From the NCBI GenBank assembly GCA_016935885.1, contig JAFGQA010000454.1, positions 1-8,650 of the forward strand: a stretch of 8,650 nucleotides of DNA. Reading direction: 5' to 3'. The notes below the pieces were generated by a model. The model did no database searches, had not been told where the DNA came from, and was given only the letters and a program-made list of their open reading frames with translations. This DNA is from Phycisphaerae bacterium. GTDB taxonomy: Bacteria; Planctomycetota; Phycisphaerae; UBA1845; UTPLA1. This document shows, piece by piece, positions 6,230 to 8,650 of this stretch. Every line of letters starts with the position of its first letter. Within the stretch, counting starts at the first letter, position 1. Made by a program: the position numbers and the translations under genes.

Positions 6230-7261
6230 CTAACCGGCCGAGCGGGCGGACGCCTCGTTGTCATTGTCGCCGTCGGCCTTGCCGTCGGTGGTCTCGTCGG
6301 CGGATTCGGCGTAGGTTACCGTTTCGCCGAAGGTGTCCGGCGTCGTCGAGACGGTGTCTGCGTCAACGCCCTGCCGCCGCCGGATCCGGCGCGCCACCCC
6401 GCCGACGGGGCCGCTGAGGGCGTATGCCGCCGCCGCCACGGCGATCGTCAACTGAAACTGAACGACCAGACCAACGAGGACCAGGATCACGATGGCGACA
6501 ACCTGTCGAAACGAACGACGCCCCCGCAACACAACATTCACCAGATGGACGTAGCGGAACCGGCTGACCATCAGCAGGCCAAGCGCCATCGCGAAAGGCG
6601 GCATGAACGCCGCGATCGTCTTCGACAAGATGCGATCTCGAGAGAGGTCCGGCAGCAGATCCTGGTGGAAGATCACCAAGCCGATCAGGGCGGCCGCCGC
6701 GCCGGGGCTGGGCAGGCCGCGGAACCCCATGTGCGCGGATTCGTCCTCCTCGTTCTCCACGTTGAAGCGGGCCAGCCGCAGGGCCGCGCAACAGACGAAG
6801 ACCGCCGCCATCACCCATTCCGCCCGCCAGTACACGCGCTGCCAGCCCGCGAGCGCGGCGACGTCGGACGGCCGCACGATACATAACACAAGCACCGCCG
6901 GAGCCACCCCGAAGCTCACGATGTCGGCCAGCGAATCCAACTGTCCACCGAATTCACTCGTCTTCCGCGTGAACCGTGCCAGTCGGCCATCGATGCTGTC
7001 GAAGAACATCGCCGCCACCAGCAGGTAGGCCGCCATCGCCAGGAACGTGGGCATCAGGCTTGCAAAGCGAGCTGTCTCCGCGCGGATTGCCAGGTCGGTG
7101 CCGTCGGCCTGGGCGCTGAGCATGCAGCAGTAGATTGCCCCCAGGCCGCACACGAGGTTGCCCAACGTGGCCAACGAGGGCAGCACCGCCACGCTCTTCA
7201 GCACACGATCGCGCCGGCGCTTGCGTCGGTCTGCGGCATCCACATTGCTCACGAGCTTCAA
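6230..7261 (-). CDS. pssA: CDP-diacylglycerol--serine O-phosphatidyltransferase (phosphatidylserine synthase)
   Basis: Integral membrane enzyme that joins serine to CDP-diacylglycerol to give phosphatidylserine, the substrate of Psd encoded just upstream. The CDP-alcohol phosphotransferase signature is complete: D91-G92-x2-A95-R96-x8-G105-x3-D109-x3-D113, with D88 before it. SLATLGNLVCGLGAI forms the usual first helix, followed by further helices up to about residue 285. The RLARFN and GFRGLPSPGAAA blocks are typical of bacterial PssA. At 343 residues it is longer than most relatives (about 250-290) because of a polar, acidic tail after about residue 300, ending in DGDNDNEASARSAG. The start is TTG at 7261 with GGAG 9 nt upstream; no in-frame ATG or GTG exists upstream before a stop, and a GTG at codon 4 is the alternative. 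It follows psd by about 190 bp, probably one transcript. Confidence 0.93.
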   Translation of the reverse strand: MKLVSNVDAADRRKRRRDRVLKSVAVLPSLATLGNLVCGLGAIYCCMLSAQADGTDLAIRAETARFASLMPTFLAMAAYLLVAAMFFDSIDGRLARFTRKTSEFGGQLDSLADIVSFGVAPAVLVLCIVRPSDVAALAGWQRVYWRAEWVMAAVFVCCAALRLARFNVENEEDESAHMGFRGLPSPGAAAALIGLVIFHQDLLPDLSRDRILSKTIAAFMPPFAMALGLLMVSRFRYVHLVNVVLRGRRSFRQVVAIVILVLVGLVVQFQLTIAVAAAAYALSGPVGGVARRIRRRQGVDADTVSTTPDTFGETVTYAESADETTDGKADGDNDNEASARSAG

Positions 7262-7318
7262 GGCCTCGCACTCCAGGGGCTACAAGCTGCCTGCTATCGG
7301 TCGCGCATGGGGCATACA

Positions 7319-7364
7319 CACTGGCAGGCAAGCTGCCAGTGGCTCACGGCGGAGCTTGCCAGTG
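7319..7364. repeat. Hairpin repeat CACTGGCAG/CTGCCAGTG with extra half-copy, between psd and pssA
   Basis: A perfect 9-bp stem (7319-7327 with 7333-7341) closes a GCAAG loop, and a further near-copy of the right arm, AGCTTGCCAGTG, follows at 7353-7364. It resembles a dispersed short repeat seen in planctomycete intergenic DNA. It lies inside the presumed psd-pssA transcript and could fold in the RNA, so partial termination or processing is conceivable. The rest of the 192-bp gap shows no gene. Confidence 0.7.
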
Positions 7365-7453
7365 GGCGTCCATTTCGGCCTGTTCTCACGGGTAATGAAC
7401 GACCCGCCCCCGCGAAGCGTGTCGGTCGTCACCCATACCACCCCGTTTGAACG

Positions 7454-8245
7454 CTAAACACGTACGTTCTGTTTGGTTCCCATATTCTGACGTCCCGAGG
7501 CTCTGAGCTCCTGACTGTTCGACGCCTCGACGTCCTGACGTCCCGACGACGTACTTGCTTGTCCCCGCCGATCGCTGGGAGCTTTCATCAAGACCGTCGC
7601 ACCACCCTTGACATGATCGTTCACACGAACTGCCGGCTCCAGTCCGCAATCGGCTGGCACGATCAGTTCGGTCCGCGAGCCGAACTTCAGCATCCCCAAA
7701 CGCTGGCCTCGCTCCATCGAGTCTCCCGGCTTGACGTGGCAGACGATCCGACGGGCGAGAAACCCGGCGATCTGCCTGACGACAATGGGCCCCGGCACAT
7801 CGGCAACAGGCTCGATCACCAGCGTGTTCGACTCGTTCCGTAGGCCGCTCTCAGGGTGCCGGGCATCCAGAAACCCGCCCGGGCGGTATTCCGTGCTGAG
7901 GACCCGGCCCGCGCAGGGGGCCCGGTTTATATGGACGTCGAAAACCGACAGAAAGATCCCAATACGAATCACCGGCCCACCAATCGCCTCATAACCGTCC
8001 AGCCGTCTGATCTCGGTAACCTTGCCGTCTGCGGGCGAGACCAACAGGCCGTCGTCCGCGGTGATGGCCCGGTGGGGATCGCGGAAGAACGCTATGGTCC
8101 AGATCCACAGGACCCACAGCGGCACCGCCAACGCCCAAAACCACGCAGAGACGGCCAACGCCGCCCACGCCGCAACCGCACCACCGACTCCCGCCGACGC
8201 CGTGGCAATCAGGATCTCTCGCAAGCCGTCCCGTGTGATCGTCAC
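7454..8245 (-). CDS. psd: Phosphatidylserine decarboxylase proenzyme (short, small-family type)
   Basis: Pyruvoyl-dependent membrane enzyme turning phosphatidylserine into phosphatidylethanolamine. The N-terminus carries two hydrophobic helices (about residues 12-52). IAFFRDPHRAI, LVSPADGKV and FLSVFDVHINRAP (98-110) follow, and then LKFGSRTEL. Self-cleavage is expected between Gly189 and Ser190 to give a beta chain and a small pyruvoyl alpha chain. I chose GTG 8245 because GGGGA lies 10 nt upstream and the protein then begins VTITRDGLREI, like relatives; the frame stays open to an ATG at 8302 and a TTG at 8308, giving up to 284 residues. After the conserved VKGGATVLMKAP the last 40 residues are low-complexity (S, Q, R, E, N) and encoded by direct repeats, so the alpha chain is unusually long. 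pssA lies downstream on the same strand. Confidence 0.92.
   Translation of the reverse strand: MTITRDGLREILIATASAGVGGAVAAWAALAVSAWFWALAVPLWVLWIWTIAFFRDPHRAITADDGLLVSPADGKVTEIRRLDGYEAIGGPVIRIGIFLSVFDVHINRAPCAGRVLSTEYRPGGFLDARHPESGLRNESNTLVIEPVADVPGPIVVRQIAGFLARRIVCHVKPGDSMERGQRLGMLKFGSRTELIVPADCGLEPAVRVNDHVKGGATVLMKAPSDRRGQASTSSGRQDVEASNSQELRASGRQNMGTKQNVRV
7487..7551. repeat. Low-complexity GACGTC-rich direct repeats in the 3' end of psd
   Basis: The 12-mer CTGACGTCCCGA occurs at 7487-7498 and 7535-7546, 48 bp (16 codons) apart. Degenerate CGACGTC and CGACGCC units lie between. In the Psd frame the copies give SGRQD and SGRQN. This is a different repeat family from those in uxs and around ptuAB. 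It extends Psd beyond its conserved end rather than interrupting the core. Confidence 0.75.
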
Positions 8246-8350
8246 AATCGGTCCATCCCCAGTTATCGCAACGAGAACAAGACGCCCTGCTCCCGCGGGC
8301 ATGCGCAAGCGGGCTGCCCGACAGAACGTCCGCGCTGATTATATGCTGCA

Positions 8351-8388
8351 AGAGCCCCATCAGCGAGAATGAAGGCTGATGAGGCTCT
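8351..8388 (-). terminator. Strong hairpin terminator after the H-X9-DG gene
   Basis: AGAGCCCCATCAGC (8351-8364) pairs with GCTGATGAGGCTCT (8375-8388) over 14 bp with one wobble pair, closing a 10-nt loop. It lies 25 nt past the stop of the gene at 8414 and before psd. The T-tract on the minus strand is poor, so termination may be partial. Confidence 0.72.
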
Positions 8389-8413
8389 GTTCGATAGCTG
8401 GAGGCCGACGGCC

Positions 8414-8650
8414 TTACAGCCCGTGCTGGAAATTGGGCTGCCAGATGGTGCCGCCCAAGCCGAAGATCTGCCGGGTATCGAAGTACCCGTACTTGGCGTG
8501 TCCATCTGCAAAGCCTACCGACCAAGACGACCATTTGCGATGCCAGCCGCCTCGCTGCGGCTCCGCCCCGCCGCCAATGCCGTCTGTCGTGGGCCCGGCG
8601 CGGTAGGTCGCGCTGTAAAACCCCTGCTCGCACCACATGATGAGCTCCGA
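8414..8650 (-). CDS. C-terminus of an H-X9-DG (DUF1559-like) prepilin/secreted protein, 5' end beyond window
   Basis: The last 78 codons are present; the frame is open through the right edge. The conserved end is visible: SELIMWCEQGFYS, then GWHRKWSSWSVGFADGHAKY, then YGYFDTRQIFGLGGTIWQP. FADGHxKY is the signature of the prepilin-type processing-associated H-X9-DG family, expanded in Planctomycetes and Lentisphaerae, whose members carry an N-terminal type IV pilin-like signal and are exported. The spacing from the preceding His to Asp-Gly is 11 rather than 9 residues. An ATG at 8638 is internal and should not be taken as the start. The protein's role is unknown, and it is separated from psd by a terminator. 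Confidence 0.85.
   Translation of the reverse strand, partial: SELIMWCEQGFYSATYRAGPTTDGIGGGAEPQRGGWHRKWSSWSVGFADGHAKYGYFDTRQIFGLGGTIWQPNFQHGL

Noticed and set aside
5847..6233. 128-codon plus-strand open frame upstream of ptuA
   Set aside because: It is antisense to the Fn3-like remnant, is Arg-rich and has no family resemblance.

Overview
The window looks like a piece of a GC-rich planctomycete chromosome, most likely a Phycisphaerae-like or unnamed environmental lineage. The lineage call rests on a C-terminal H-X9-DG-type secreted/prepilin-like protein at the right edge, a compact psd-pssA pair, an Fn3-like fragment of a type I associate with planctomycete hypothetical proteins, and many short palindromic repeats of several families. 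All intact genes read on the minus strand, so transcription runs right to left.

Layout from the right. A partial H-X9-DG protein (8414-8650) ends at a strong hairpin terminator (8351-8388). Next come phosphatidylserine decarboxylase (psd, about 7454-8245) and phosphatidylserine synthase (pssA, 6230-7261), which together make phosphatidylethanolamine. The 3' end of psd and the gap before pssA are filled with low-complexity and hairpin repeats. A decayed zone (5769-6229) holds the C-terminal remnant of an Fn3-like protein. Then comes a tightly overlapping two-gene operon: an SMC/ABC-like ATPase (4280-5668) and a TIGR02646-type HNH nuclease (3550-4287). This is the arrangement of the Septu anti-phage system (PtuA-PtuB), here without any reverse transcriptase. 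The region 2972-3549 has no intact gene; it holds two copies of a dyad repeat, a hairpin, the C-terminal remnant of a REP-associated tyrosine transposase (RAYT) on the plus strand, and a REP-like hairpin. Last come a UDP-glucuronate decarboxylase (1904-2971), whose coding sequence carries three in-frame 36-bp palindromic repeats, and a long multi-pass membrane protein (1-1777) that runs off the left edge.

Two themes stand out. First, the defence gene pair sits between inverted copies of one hairpin element. Each copy has a GTAG tetranucleotide at the foot of the hairpin, as REPs mobilised by RAYT enzymes do, and a dead RAYT fragment lies next to one copy. Second, short repeats have entered proteins: a 36-bp unit open in all six frames lies inside the UDP-glucuronate decarboxylase, and a different direct repeat extends the C-terminus of Psd. 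Family assignments come from motif recognition by eye; no database search was run.
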